This document shows, piece after piece, positions 26,611-36,298 of a DNA stretch of 64,000 nucleotides (the stretch's first letter is position 1; each line of letters begins with the position of its first letter). The notes below the pieces were generated by a model. The model searched no databases. It was not told the origin of the DNA and saw only the letters and a program-made list of their open reading frames with translations. The position numbers and the translations under genes were made by a program. Source of the stretch: Pectobacterium brasiliense (lineage in GTDB: Bacteria > Pseudomonadota > Gammaproteobacteria > Enterobacterales > Enterobacteriaceae); the NCBI RefSeq assembly GCF_016950255.1, contig NZ_JACGFN010000002.1, forward strand, positions 620,001 through 684,000. Reading direction: 5' to 3'.

Positions 26611-28710
26611 TCATGCTACGAATTTAGGCTGCACGGCAAAGCGTGACAGCCCCATTTCAGCGTGTGGCGCAGGCAATGCCAGCAGCGTTTGCAGGCGTTC
26701 AACAAAATAAGCGTGAACCGAACGCTTGCCGTCCAGCACGCTTCGCAGCTGTTCTTCCGTAAACGTCGCCAGCCTGAGCAACGCTTCGAAGATCTCTTTC
26801 CGCTCTTCCTGCACGCTGAGTGACAGCGGCGTGACTCCATCATCATTGCTTTGGCAGAGATCCGCACCGTAGGCATGCAGCATCGCCAACATGCGGGCGG
26901 ACACCGACTCAGGGCGCGGTGGGAAATCAATAGCGCGGCGGCTCGTTATCGCACACAGCGCAGGCGTCATGCCACCTGCGCCACGCGCATTCGGGTTGGC
27001 ACCATATTGCAGCAGCACGTCAAGACAATGCTGCGCGCCCTGTTTCGCCGCCAGCATCAGCGGCGTCATCCCGTGTTCGCCCCACGCGATGTCTTTCTCT
27101 ATCCCCTGTTGCAGCAGTGCCTCAAGCGTCGCTTTACGCCTTTCCGGCGTCACGACCACATTATAAATAACGCGATGCAGCGGCGGAGCAAGGTGGCTTG
27201 CGGTTTCCGCATTGAGGCTAACGCCTTGTTGAATCAGCCAGTTTAGCACCAGCGGACGACACCCTGCCGCAGCGGCGTAAGCCATGTTCATCCCGTCTGG
27301 TGCCGTGCTATGCAGGTTCATCCCACAGGAATGCAGGTGCCGGAAAATATCAAGTAGCACGCTTTCATGCGGGCTGGACGGTAAATACAGGAGCAGCGCC
27401 ATCCCCAGCGGAAGCACACCGCTTTCTTGTAGTACCTGCTGTTGATTGAAATCCGCACCGTGCGCTATCAGCAGATCGAGCAGGTCAGCATGATATTGTC
27501 CGGTGGCGATCATCGCCTCACAGAGCGTATAAAGCGCTGGCCACGTCGTCGGCGTGTCATCCTCCTCCTCCCACATCGTATAGCCAATATTGGGAGAAGC
27601 GCCCAGATCCAACAGATGCTGGAGAGAGGAACTGAACACGCGATGGACGCGGCTATCCGTTACCGCGGCCTTGGCTCGCAACATGAGATATTGCGCCAGT
27701 ACCGTGCCCTGATTGACATCATTTTCACGCTCAGCATCGCGCTCATACTCTGCATCATCCTCATCATCGTCAGATTCGTTTTGCTCAAGACGCAGCGGAT
27801 AACGGCAATTGAGATCGGCTGCCCGTTCCGCAATACGCCGTACCAGCGCAGGAGGAAACGACCTTTCCAGCGCATCCAGCAGAATGCTGTACGCAGGCAC
27901 ATCGCAGCGCATATCTGGGAATGCATCTAATAAGAACGCACACAGCGGCGCAGGCAGGCCGCAATGCAGCGCCATTTCCAGCCAGGTCACCGAGGTTTTC
28001 TGCTCTTGATGTTCCGCAGTCTGATGAAATGACAGCGTAAAGCCCGATTCCAACATCCCTTCACGTGCAGCCTGTGTAACGATCGGCTGAAACACATCCA
28101 GCGTCATCCATGCTCCGGCGTGCCGAAATACCGTTTCCAGTATCGACGTCCCCGTCAGTCGTACCGAGCTATCAGCCTGGAACAGCCGCATTAACAAAAA
28201 GCGATCCTGCTTTTCCAGCAGAATATCGACGGAATGGCGTTTCTCAGCCTCGGGATGAAACAGGACAGGCTGATTGATATCCAGCCCATTTGCCAGCAAC
28301 ACCCCCAACATCGTACTGCGCTGAGCATGGGTATAGACCGGGCTTTCGGGCAGATCAAAAAAGCAGTGTAGCCAACCGCGCCCCTGATTATCATGAAAAT
28401 CTAGCTGGGCACCGTGCTGTAAAAGCAGCGCAGCAAGCTCAGGAGAGTAAGACGCGATCGCCGCGAAGAGCGCGCTTTCGCCTTCAGGCGTTTCGATACT
28501 CGCCCCTTTTTCCAGCAGATAGCGTACAAGATCGATCTCCGTGTCGCGATCCTGACTCAATTGATGCAGAACGGTTTGCCCACCGCTCAGCGCGTTGATG
28601 TCGCCCTGAGCCGCCAGATAGCGATCGATCAGTTTCCGCTTCTTGCTGGTGGGGACATCAGAGAAGCAAATCGTCTCTAACGTATCCGTTTTGGAAGATG
28701 AACCAAACAT
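26611..28710 (-). CDS. Large ankyrin-repeat protein (tandem copy 2)
   Basis: 699-aa cytoplasmic protein with ankyrin repeats at both ends: near 50-110 (TVLHQLSQDRDTEIDLVRYL, ESALFAAIASYSPELAALLL) and near 400-640 (MTPLMLAAKQGAQHCLDVLL, GMTPALCAITS). An acidic insert (ESDDDEDDAEYERDAE) sits around residue 320. No signal peptide, membrane segment or catalytic motif. The ATG at 28710 has AAGGA 8 nt upstream; the frame also opens with a TTG two codons earlier. It is a diverged paralogue of the gene immediately upstream, 11 nt away. Function unknown; protein-protein interaction is expected. Confidence 0.75.
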   Translation of the reverse strand: MFGSSSKTDTLETICFSDVPTSKKRKLIDRYLAAQGDINALSGGQTVLHQLSQDRDTEIDLVRYLLEKGASIETPEGESALFAAIASYSPELAALLLQHGAQLDFHDNQGRGWLHCFFDLPESPVYTHAQRSTMLGVLLANGLDINQPVLFHPEAEKRHSVDILLEKQDRFLLMRLFQADSSVRLTGTSILETVFRHAGAWMTLDVFQPIVTQAAREGMLESGFTLSFHQTAEHQEQKTSVTWLEMALHCGLPAPLCAFLLDAFPDMRCDVPAYSILLDALERSFPPALVRRIAERAADLNCRYPLRLEQNESDDDEDDAEYERDAERENDVNQGTVLAQYLMLRAKAAVTDSRVHRVFSSSLQHLLDLGASPNIGYTMWEEEDDTPTTWPALYTLCEAMIATGQYHADLLDLLIAHGADFNQQQVLQESGVLPLGMALLLYLPSSPHESVLLDIFRHLHSCGMNLHSTAPDGMNMAYAAAAGCRPLVLNWLIQQGVSLNAETASHLAPPLHRVIYNVVVTPERRKATLEALLQQGIEKDIAWGEHGMTPLMLAAKQGAQHCLDVLLQYGANPNARGAGGMTPALCAITSRRAIDFPPRPESVSARMLAMLHAYGADLCQSNDDGVTPLSLSVQEERKEIFEALLRLATFTEEQLRSVLDGKRSVHAYFVERLQTLLALPAPHAEMGLSRFAVQPKFVA

Positions 28711-28721
28711 ATACAACGTCC

Positions 28722-30755
28722 TTATAGCGGCAACGAATGGTGGGAAGACGGCTCGCCAGCGCTGAGTCGCGCAATCTGCTGGCGTAGCTGATCGGAGAAA
28801 TAGCAGTAGCGGTTGCCCTGCGCCAGCCAGTCCAACAGCCGATGCATGTCATCCAGACTAGGAGACAGTATCTCCAGTAGCGCTTTGAACACCGCGTCGT
28901 GTTTATTGCGAATACAGCGAACCAGCAGATCGTTACCCTCTTCGTCCACCCGCGTTATCGTCACGCCATACTGATGAAGCAGGGTCACAATTCGCGCCGC
29001 CGCCGCATCCGCGCGGTGTAGCGCGCAGCGCAAGGGCGTCATGCCGTTGGCACTACGGACATATGGGTCGGCTCCCCGCGCCAGCAACACCTCGGCACAC
29101 TTCGCTTCACCATAGTAGGCCGCGCACATTAGCGGCGTGAATTGTTCATCAATCGAGAACTCATCAATATTCGCGCCGTTATCCAGCAGTACCGCGACGG
29201 TTTCAGCACGTCGCTCCGGCGTCAGTGCTTCATCGCTATACAGGCTGATGGTTTTATGCAGAACGGGGGAATTGTCGAATCCGCTCAGGGTGTGAATATC
29301 CACACCGTGTGCAATAAGCCACTGTAAAACCTGTGGTCGAGAGCCAATCCCCGCAGCCGCTGCCGTGTTGATCAGGTAAGCATTGGTCGCCTGTAAATCC
29401 ATACCGTGTTCGTACAGGTAATTCATCACCTGAAGCAGCACATCTTCATGTGTCGAATTGTAGCCACGCTGAAGCAGCGTAATGCAGAGTGGTTCGCTGA
29501 CCGCACTTTTCTTCACGTTGAAATTCGCACCGTGTGCCACCAGTAAATCCAGCAGGTCGGGGCGAAAGTTATTCTGCGACACCATTTCAACGCAGACGAG
29601 GTAAAGCAATGACCAGTTCCGCATTTCATAGTTGCGCCCTCCGCTCATTTTATCGACCAGAGGCGACGCGCCGTATTGCAGCAACAGGCTCATGGCATCG
29701 TAGAAATAGACGTAATAGTCAGGCTCGCTCAGCGCCTTTATCAGACGGTTGTCCACAAACTGCATCATGGCCGAGCTACCTACGTCAGGGTACGCATCGG
29801 CCTCCCACCCGCTCTGTTTTTTCCGGCCAGAAGAAATGAACAGGGAATAAGGACGATCGATATCCGCCGTTTTTTGAATAATTCGCTCCACCAATTCAAG
29901 CGAATAGCGGTTAAGTAACGTGTCCAGAACGAAGCTGTAATTGCTTAAATCACAGCGGATATCAGGATAGGTATCGAGCAAGCATTCACAGAGTCGCTCA
30001 TCCGCACAGTAAAAAATGGCCATTTCCAATAGCGAGCCATCGGTACGAATCTTCTTGTCTTCGGAAAGAATCACGCCAGGTTCGCGATAAGCAGCCCCAC
30101 CCGCCCGTTTCACGATTTGCTGAAAAAGCGTCAGCGGAAGCCACTCGCTTTTATAGTTAAAGATGCGCTCAAAAATGCCGGTTTCAGCGAAATGGATCGG
30201 AATATCGAGCTGAAAAATGTGCTCCAGCAGGCTCACATCCTTCTCACAGAGCACGATCTCAATCGGAAAGCTGGTCTCCAGCGATGTCCAGAAAATGGTT
30301 TCACGATTGAGATCCAAACCGTAGCGTAACAACAGATCCAGCATTTGCTTACGCTGCTCGTCGGTGTAGGTATGTCGATCCTGAGGACAGTACAGGTAGT
30401 TCAGCCACGAATTGCTGAAAAAATTGAGGTAGTGCACATCAGCGTCGTACTGAAGATAAAGCTCGGCAAGGTCCAGATGGAAAAACTCGATCGCATTATG
30501 CAATGCGCTGAATCCTCCAGGCTGTTCAATAAAAGCCCCCTTATCCAGCAGGTAACGAACCAACTCTGTATCCGGTGCGTCCGTATTGACCGTTAGCAAA
30601 CCGAGTACATTAGCAGTATGGCGCTGCCTTTCATTTATGCTGCCGCCCTGTGCCAGAAAACGGTCGATTTGTCGTTTTTTCTTTTCCAGCGGTAGGTCTG
30701 AACAGCAGATGTCATGCAGGCTTTGCTGCTGACGAGATAATATTCCCCACATCAT
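28722..30755 (-). CDS. Large ankyrin-repeat protein (tandem copy 1)
   Basis: 677-aa paralogue of the next gene, sharing the opening layout (CCSDLPLEKKKRQIDRFLAQ versus CFSDVPTSKKRKLIDRYLAA) and ankyrin repeats at both ends (PGGFSALHNAIEFFHLDLAE; FTPLMCAAYYGEAKCAEVLL). The start at 30755 (MMWGILSRQQQSL) has AAGGA close upstream; the frame is open to 30839 but the extra 28 residues have no counterpart in the paralogue. Likely co-transcribed with copy 2. The central 350 residues are not repeat-like and I cannot assign them. Confidence 0.75.
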   Translation of the reverse strand: MMWGILSRQQQSLHDICCSDLPLEKKKRQIDRFLAQGGSINERQRHTANVLGLLTVNTDAPDTELVRYLLDKGAFIEQPGGFSALHNAIEFFHLDLAELYLQYDADVHYLNFFSNSWLNYLYCPQDRHTYTDEQRKQMLDLLLRYGLDLNRETIFWTSLETSFPIEIVLCEKDVSLLEHIFQLDIPIHFAETGIFERIFNYKSEWLPLTLFQQIVKRAGGAAYREPGVILSEDKKIRTDGSLLEMAIFYCADERLCECLLDTYPDIRCDLSNYSFVLDTLLNRYSLELVERIIQKTADIDRPYSLFISSGRKKQSGWEADAYPDVGSSAMMQFVDNRLIKALSEPDYYVYFYDAMSLLLQYGASPLVDKMSGGRNYEMRNWSLLYLVCVEMVSQNNFRPDLLDLLVAHGANFNVKKSAVSEPLCITLLQRGYNSTHEDVLLQVMNYLYEHGMDLQATNAYLINTAAAAGIGSRPQVLQWLIAHGVDIHTLSGFDNSPVLHKTISLYSDEALTPERRAETVAVLLDNGANIDEFSIDEQFTPLMCAAYYGEAKCAEVLLARGADPYVRSANGMTPLRCALHRADAAAARIVTLLHQYGVTITRVDEEGNDLLVRCIRNKHDAVFKALLEILSPSLDDMHRLLDWLAQGNRYCYFSDQLRQQIARLSAGEPSSHHSLPL

Positions 30756-30924
30756 TGCATCCTTCAACGATCCCAAAACGGGTAAAAATTGTTTATGAAC
30801 CATCTGACATGACGGCCCTATCTCCCCCCTTATCCGCACAGACTTTCCTGAAAAGGATTGCCGATCGACACGGGGTATTCAATACTCTGGTCTCTTCGTT
30901 TTCGTTCATTGAGAAGTGACGCCC

Positions 30925-31260
30925 ATGCCCCATTGTATCGCCGAACATTCGTCAGACATTGATGTAAATACCCTACTTCCTGCGATCTATCATGGCGCGC
31001 TCGAATCCGGTTTGTTTGCCAGCGACGGCAGCGACATCAAAGTCAGATCTCTTGCTTACGATAGCTACACGACAGGTGGCGTACGAGCCAGCTTTATTCA
31101 TGTGGCAATCAAGGTGCTTTCTGGACGGACGCAGGAGCAGAAAAGCAGTCTCTCCAATCGGGTACTTCAGAAGATTGAAGCACTGGAATTGAAGAACCTG
31201 TCAGTGACGGTTGAAGTGATTGATATGGACAGGCTTTGCTATGCCAAAAAGATCCTGTGA
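30925..31260 (+). CDS. 5-carboxymethyl-2-hydroxymuconate isomerase family protein (HpaF-like)
   Basis: 111-aa tautomerase-superfamily protein. It begins MPHCIAEHSSDI, so after Met removal Pro1 would be the catalytic base, as in CHMI; the ATG at 30925 is chosen for that reason over a GTG at 30916. The pattern VRSLAYDSYTTGG and the C-terminal SVTVEVIDMDR fit the family. No other homoprotocatechuate-pathway genes are nearby, so the physiological substrate is uncertain. Confidence 0.82.
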   Translation: MPHCIAEHSSDIDVNTLLPAIYHGALESGLFASDGSDIKVRSLAYDSYTTGGVRASFIHVAIKVLSGRTQEQKSSLSNRVLQKIEALELKNLSVTVEVIDMDRLCYAKKIL

Positions 31261-31340
31261 TCGACGGTTATCGTCTGGCAGGAACAACGGTCCGTGTAGT
31301 GAAGACTCGCCTGCACAGACCGTGCGTGGCCCCCGCTTTT

Positions 31341-32588
31341 CTACACTTTATCCTGCAACCACCCACTAATTTGCTGTAGTGCGCGGTGGAAATTCTGGTA
31401 CACCGGCGAGAAATTCACCGGCAGCAGTTTCCCTTGTGCGGATGAGTTCACTATCAGGCTGGCCTCTTCTTTCGGGCAGAGCGGATCGTTATCCCAATAG
31501 CCTGCCAGCATCGGCGTCGGACAGCGGCGTCCTAGCAGCCCCTGCGTTTTCAGCGAATAGCGTCCCAGCTCGGTTTTCAGCGAGGTATCCGTCGAGAACG
31601 GCATACCGAGCCGGCTCGCCAGCACATCCATAAACATATCCGGCACCTGCTGCTGGCGAGTCGGATCGCTTAATAGGTGATGCACCACGGGGCCGAGACA
31701 GGCCACGCCGCGTAAGCGCTGCGATTCCAGATACGCCAGCCGAACGGCAATGTTGGCACCAAAGCGGAAGCCAAACGCGGCAACGCGAGTGTGATCGACC
31801 CACGGAACATCCGGCAGCGCGCGCAAGACCTGCTGGTGCAGGAAGCTGGAATCCTGAGTCAGCTTCCAGCGGGAAGAAAATCCAACGGAGGGAACATCAA
31901 TCGTCAGCATTGCCATGCCCGCTGGCGCAAAATAGTCCTGAAACAGGCGATGATAATCGCTCTGCAACATTTCCAGACTGCCGCACATAAGCACAGTTGG
32001 GAAAGGCGCTTTCGCCTGCGCTGGCATATGCAGAAATCCGGTCAGCGTACCGCCGCCCGTAATCGGGAAGGTTAATTCTTTGAGTTCATAAGGCAGATAC
32101 TTGGCAGCCTCTTCATAGGCGCGATTTGCCAGCGTTTGCGCCTGCTCCGCCAGCTCATCGCCTTTAATATGCGGGTAGGCAGCAATGCTGTAGAGGTTGG
32201 CGGCATTCAACCAGAGTTGCCCGGTTTGCGACTCATCGCGACTCTCAAGCGCCCGCTGCTGCCAGTCTGCGCCCTGCTTCGCCCATTCATAAATCCAGTT
32301 ACCGCCTCGGTAGCCGATCACCGTATCGAGCAGTTGCTCGTTGCTTCTGTCAGCGTTGCTGGCAGCGATGCGCGACAGCACGTCTTCGATTTCCCACGGG
32401 TCGACGCCACGCCAAATCCACATCAGTCGGTTAATCATCCGATACCAACTGCGGGTCTTCTCCCCTTCCAGCGTAGAATGTAGCCCCTGCACGTCCTGAC
32501 TATTCCGCGTACGTCTGACCAACGTCGAGGTTTCTGGATGTTTAAAGGATGGTTTGAATAGCGTTTCAGACAGGTTAGCTTGCGCCAC
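31341..32588 (-). CDS. frsA: Fermentation-respiration switch protein FrsA
   Basis: 415-aa alpha/beta-hydrolase-fold protein, close to E. coli FrsA (YafA), which interacts with unphosphorylated EIIA-Glc and affects the balance of fermentation and respiration. The N-terminal helical region contains [19 protein letters not shown]; the hydrolase core has [17 protein letters not shown] and, at the nucleophile-elbow position, [16 protein letters not shown], which lacks the usual Gly-x-Ser-x-Gly serine, as in the family. Reported enzymatic activity of FrsA is disputed. Confidence 0.95.
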   Translation of the reverse strand: MAQANLSETLFKPSFKHPETSTLVRRTRNSQDVQGLHSTLEGEKTRSWYRMINRLMWIWRGVDPWEIEDVLSRIAASNADRSNEQLLDTVIGYRGGNWIYEWAKQGADWQQRALESRDESQTGQLWLNAANLYSIAAYPHIKGDELAEQAQTLANRAYEEAAKYLPYELKELTFPITGGGTLTGFLHMPAQAKAPFPTVLMCGSLEMLQSDYHRLFQDYFAPAGMAMLTIDVPSVGFSSRWKLTQDSSFLHQQVLRALPDVPWVDHTRVAAFGFRFGANIAVRLAYLESQRLRGVACLGPVVHHLLSDPTRQQQVPDMFMDVLASRLGMPFSTDTSLKTELGRYSLKTQGLLGRRCPTPMLAGYWDNDPLCPKEEASLIVNSSAQGKLLPVNFSPVYQNFHRALQQISGWLQDKV

Positions 32589-32796
32589 AGCAGCCTCCGT
32601 TAATGTAAACCGCTGTTAGCGGACATCAGACGACTTCTTCGTCACCCGCTAAAGTGTAACGAACTCAGGCCAGAGAAGACAAATATCAACAGCAGAAACA
32701 CACGATCGGATCAAAGCCTGCGCTAGAAATGGCGACCGTTCAGAAACAACCGTCGCCATAAACACTAATCGTCATAAATACCAATCGTCAAAAACG

Positions 32797-32823
32797 ACAA
32801 TGCCCGGCTAAACCGGGCATTGT
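32797..32823 (-). terminator. Rho-independent terminator of gpt
   Basis: An 11-bp perfect stem (ACAATGCCCGG / CCGGGCATTGT) with a 5-nt loop, followed on the minus strand by CGTTTTT. It lies 26 nt past the gpt stop codon. Confidence 0.85.
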
Positions 32824-32848
32824 TGGAAACGAATATTCGCTCAGGCGA

Positions 32849-33307
32849 TTAACGGCCAGACAAAGGCGGAACAAACACCACGCCCATATCCCACGGCTGT
32901 TCAATCCAGGTGTCCTGCGGAATATCAATGACGTAGTCGTCAACCAGCGGTTTACCGGCAGGTTTCGCGAAAATGGTCACAAAATGCGCTTTCGGGTACA
33001 TATCACGAATCGCTTTCGCCGTACCGCCGGTATCAACCAGATCGTCAATCACGATAAACCCTTCGCCATCTCCCTCGGCACGCTTCAGCACTTTCATTTC
33101 GCGCTGGTTGTCGTGGTCATAACTGGAGATGCAAACGGTGTCAACGTGACGAATACCCAGCTCACGCGCCAGCAGCGCGCTTGGCACCAGACCACCGCGG
33201 CTAACGGCAATGATGCCTTTCCATTGATCGGCAGGCAGTAAACGCTGTGCCAGTTTGCGGGCATGAATTTGCAACATATCCCAGGTTACGACGTACTTTT
33301 CGCTCAT
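32849..33307 (-). CDS. gpt: Xanthine-guanine phosphoribosyltransferase
   Basis: 152-aa purine salvage enzyme converting xanthine, guanine and less well hypoxanthine to their nucleotides with PRPP. The PRPP-binding motif [14 protein letters not shown] is intact, and [20 protein letters not shown] and the C-terminal [14 protein letters not shown] match E. coli Gpt nearly residue for residue. Divergent from pepD, as in E. coli. Confidence 0.98.
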   Translation of the reverse strand: MSEKYVVTWDMLQIHARKLAQRLLPADQWKGIIAVSRGGLVPSALLARELGIRHVDTVCISSYDHDNQREMKVLKRAEGDGEGFIVIDDLVDTGGTAKAIRDMYPKAHFVTIFAKPAGKPLVDDYVIDIPQDTWIEQPWDMGVVFVPPLSGR

Positions 33308-33637
33308 AAAATATATCCCAGCCGAATAAAAAACGGCTTAAGTTGAGTCTGAGGGGGGAAAAAGGTTGCGCGAGATTATAGATAGCCAACAACATAAAAA
33401 CCAGTTTTTCTCAACGTGAGAATCGAGTTTTTCCTGACAAGCTGCGCCCTGCTGGGCCCATTGATTCATATTGCAGCAGGAAAAGTAAGACAGGGCTGAC
33501 GGCAATTCCCCTGCTTTGATGGAAAGTGATATTCTGTCGTGACATGCCATGGTCCGTGGCTAACCGCGATTAACTTTTAACCTATAGCTTTGCCCGCCAG
33601 AACGCGAAGGCTGGCCGCTAAAAAGGAGACTGAAATA
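33308..33637. promoter_or_regulatory. gpt-pepD divergent intergenic region
   Basis: About 330 bp between the two divergent starts, expected to contain both promoters. I see no recognisable operator and no ORF. The pepD SD (AAGGAG) lies at 33623-33628. Confidence 0.45.
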
Positions 33638-35098
33638 GTGTCTGAATTGTCTCAACTTTCCCCCCAGCCGCTGTGGGATATTTTCGCCAAGATCTGTTCC
33701 ATTCCGCACCCGTCTTATCATGAAGAAGCATTGGCCGCGCACATTCTGGAATGGGCTAAAGAGAAAGGCATCTATACCGAGCGCGATCAGGTCGGCAATA
33801 TTCTGCTGCGCAAAGCGGCAACCGCAGGCATGGAAAATCGCAAACCTGTCGTGTTGCAGGCGCATCTGGACATGGTGCCGCAGAAAAACAACGACACCGT
33901 ACACGATTTCACTACCGATCCGATCCAGCCTTACGTTGACGGTGAGTGGCTGAAAGCACGCGGTACCACGCTGGGCGCAGATAACGGTATCGGTATGGCT
34001 TCTGCGCTGGCGGTGCTGGCCGATCCGAACGTCGAGCACGGTCCGCTGGAAGTGCTGCTGACCATGACGGAAGAAGCCGGTATGGATGGCGCGTTTGGTC
34101 TGCAACCTGACTGGCTTCAGGGTGAAATCCTGATCAATACCGACTCAGAAGAAGAAGGCGAGATCTACATGGGTTGCGCCGGCGGTATTGATTTCATTAC
34201 CCGCCTTCCGCTAGAGCGCGAACTGCCACCTGCCGGTTACCACACGCTGAAGCTGACGATTAAAGGATTGAAAGGCGGCCATTCTGGTTGCGACATCCAT
34301 CTTGGGCTGGGCAACGCCAACAAGCTGCTGGCACGTTTCCTGTTCGAGCAGGCGAAAGCGTTGGATATCCGCATTCTCGATCTGAACGGCGGGACGCTGC
34401 GTAACGCGATTCCGCGTGAAGCCTTCGCCACGCTGTCACTGCCTGCCGCTAACGTCGAGCAGTTGAAAGCGCTGAGCCAGGACTATCTGGCCGTGCTGAA
34501 AAATGAACTGTCCGTCGTTGAGAAAAACGTGACCGTGCTGGTGGAAGCCAGCGACAGCAATGAGCATCCGCTGACGCAAGACAGCCGCGATCGCCTGCTG
34601 GCGCTGCTCAACGCCACGCCGAACGGCGTGATCCGCATGAGCGATGAAGTCAAAGGCGTGGTAGAAACGTCGCTGAACCTCGGCGTTGTGACGATGGAAG
34701 ACGATCACGCGGAAATTATTTGCCTGATTCGTTCGCTGATCGACAGCGGTAAAGATGCCGTCGTCGGTACGCTGACAGCACTGGGCCAGTTGGCTGGCGC
34801 GAAAACATCACCGAAAGGCGGCTACCCAGGCTGGCAGCCAGATGCGCATTCGCCGGTCATGGCGCTGGTACGCGAAACGTATCAGAAGCTGTTCAACAAG
34901 ACGCCGAACATCATGGTGATTCACGCCGGTCTGGAATGCGGTCTGTTCAAAAAGCCGTACCCAGACATGGATATGGTTTCCATTGGGCCGACCATCACCG
35001 GGCCACACTCGCCGGATGAGCAAGTGCATATCGGCAGCGTCGATCTGTACTGGAAATTGCTGACAGCGCTGCTGAAAGCGATTCCGCCACGCGTTTAA
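33638..35098 (+). CDS. pepD: Aminoacyl-histidine dipeptidase (peptidase D)
   Basis: 486-aa M20-family cytosolic dipeptidase. Metal-binding motifs are present: QAHLDMVPQ, LGADNGIGMA, MTEEAGMDGAFG, INTDSEEEGEIY and the C-terminal HAGLECG. It starts with GTG at 33638 (VSELSQLSPQPLWD), which aligns with E. coli MSELSQLSPQPLWD and has AAGGAG at a 9-nt spacing. Monocistronic, with its own terminator. Confidence 0.97.
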   Translation: MSELSQLSPQPLWDIFAKICSIPHPSYHEEALAAHILEWAKEKGIYTERDQVGNILLRKAATAGMENRKPVVLQAHLDMVPQKNNDTVHDFTTDPIQPYVDGEWLKARGTTLGADNGIGMASALAVLADPNVEHGPLEVLLTMTEEAGMDGAFGLQPDWLQGEILINTDSEEEGEIYMGCAGGIDFITRLPLERELPPAGYHTLKLTIKGLKGGHSGCDIHLGLGNANKLLARFLFEQAKALDIRILDLNGGTLRNAIPREAFATLSLPAANVEQLKALSQDYLAVLKNELSVVEKNVTVLVEASDSNEHPLTQDSRDRLLALLNATPNGVIRMSDEVKGVVETSLNLGVVTMEDDHAEIICLIRSLIDSGKDAVVGTLTALGQLAGAKTSPKGGYPGWQPDAHSPVMALVRETYQKLFNKTPNIMVIHAGLECGLFKKPYPDMDMVSIGPTITGPHSPDEQVHIGSVDLYWKLLTALLKAIPPRV

Positions 35099-35117
35099 TC
35101 ACGTAGTCGTAAAAATC

Positions 35118-35146
35118 AGGGCGGCGCATAGACGTCGCCCTTTTTT
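35118..35146 (+). terminator. Rho-independent terminator of pepD
   Basis: AGGGCGGCG / CGTCGCCCT stem (9 bp with one G-T pair), 6-nt loop and a run of six T, 19 nt after the pepD stop. It also ends close to the convergent dinB stop. Confidence 0.85.
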
Positions 35147-35164
35147 ATCCTCAACTCAACAGCC

Positions 35165-36223
35165 TTATCCCCAATCAAACACCAGCTGTCGCTCAATTTG
35201 CGGGTCGAGCAGCGTCACATGTAGCCCAACCAGCCGGACACCTCTGGATTTACGCCGCTCCTGCCAGGTTTGTCGCGCCAGCTTCAACAGATCCTGTTTA
35301 TTCAGCATCGGCCACACATGCTCCTGCGTCGTTTGCTGAAAATCATCAAACTTCAGTTTGACGCCCTGACGCGCAATATGCAGATCGGGCTTCACCCGTT
35401 TCAGGCGGACTTCCAGCTCATCATAAAGCTGTTCGATCAGGTTTTCACACTGTTCCCAGTCGTGAATATCCTGCGCCAGCGTCTTTTCCACGCCGACCGA
35501 CTTCCTCAGCCGATCCGGTGAAATCCGTCGCTCATCAATCCCCTGACAGCGCTCCCACAGTACCCGGCCAAACTTGCCGAACTCTTTAAGCAGATCCGCC
35601 AGCGCATACACCCGAACATCCGCGCAGGTATAAAGGCCACGTTCTTCCAGCCGTTTAGCCGTCACCTTCCCGACGCCAGGGATCTTCTCCAGCGGCAGTG
35701 CCAGCAGGAAATCATCCACCTGCTCCGGTGTAATCACATATTGTCCATTCGGCTTATTTAACTCAGACGCGATCTTTGCCAGAAATTTGATCGGTGCGAT
35801 CCCCGCCGAGGCAGTCAGATTCAGTTCATCCGCAATGGTTCGACGAATTTCTTCGGCGATGCGCGTCGCCGAACCGTTGCAGTGCGGGCTATCGGTGACA
35901 TCCAGATAGGCTTCATCCAGAGAAAGGGGTTCGATCAGCGGCGTGTAGCGGGAGAAGATCTCGCGGATTTGGCGCGAGGTGGATTTATACACCTCCATGC
36001 GCCCCGGCAACAACGTGAGGTGTGGACACAGCCGCAAGGCGGTTGCCGTTGCCATCGCACTGCGGACGCCGTAGCGTCGGGCAGGATAGTTAGCAGTGCT
36101 GATGACGCCACGGCGATCGGCGCTCCCACCAATCGCCAGAGGAATATCGCGCAGGCGCGGGTTATCACGCATCTCAATTGCTGCGTAGAAGCAGTCCATA
36201 TCAACATGAATGATTTTGCGCAT
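35165..36223 (-). CDS. dinB: DNA polymerase IV (DinB)
   Basis: 352-aa Y-family translesion polymerase. Catalytic motifs are visible: [17 protein letters not shown] with the first metal-binding Asp, and [10 protein letters not shown] with the acidic pair. Helix-hairpin-helix region [18 protein letters not shown]-terminal little-finger domain ends in QLVFDWG, resembling a beta-clamp binding motif. Length equals E. coli Pol IV. A consensus LexA box lies 19 nt upstream. Confidence 0.97.
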   Translation of the reverse strand: MRKIIHVDMDCFYAAIEMRDNPRLRDIPLAIGGSADRRGVISTANYPARRYGVRSAMATATALRLCPHLTLLPGRMEVYKSTSRQIREIFSRYTPLIEPLSLDEAYLDVTDSPHCNGSATRIAEEIRRTIADELNLTASAGIAPIKFLAKIASELNKPNGQYVITPEQVDDFLLALPLEKIPGVGKVTAKRLEERGLYTCADVRVYALADLLKEFGKFGRVLWERCQGIDERRISPDRLRKSVGVEKTLAQDIHDWEQCENLIEQLYDELEVRLKRVKPDLHIARQGVKLKFDDFQQTTQEHVWPMLNKQDLLKLARQTWQERRKSRGVRLVGLHVTLLDPQIERQLVFDWG

Positions 36224-36241
36224 ACTGGCCCTCTAACAACA

Positions 36242-36257
36242 CTGTATGAATATACAG
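36242..36257 (-). promoter_or_regulatory. LexA (SOS) box of dinB
   Basis: CTGTATGAATATACAG fits the CTGT-N8-ACAG LexA consensus perfectly and is palindromic through most of its length. It lies just upstream of the dinB start, so dinB is predicted to be DNA-damage inducible. Confidence 0.88.
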
Positions 36258-36298
36258 ATCAAAGTCAGTATAGACAAGCTGCGCGATGCCTGCCGCGT

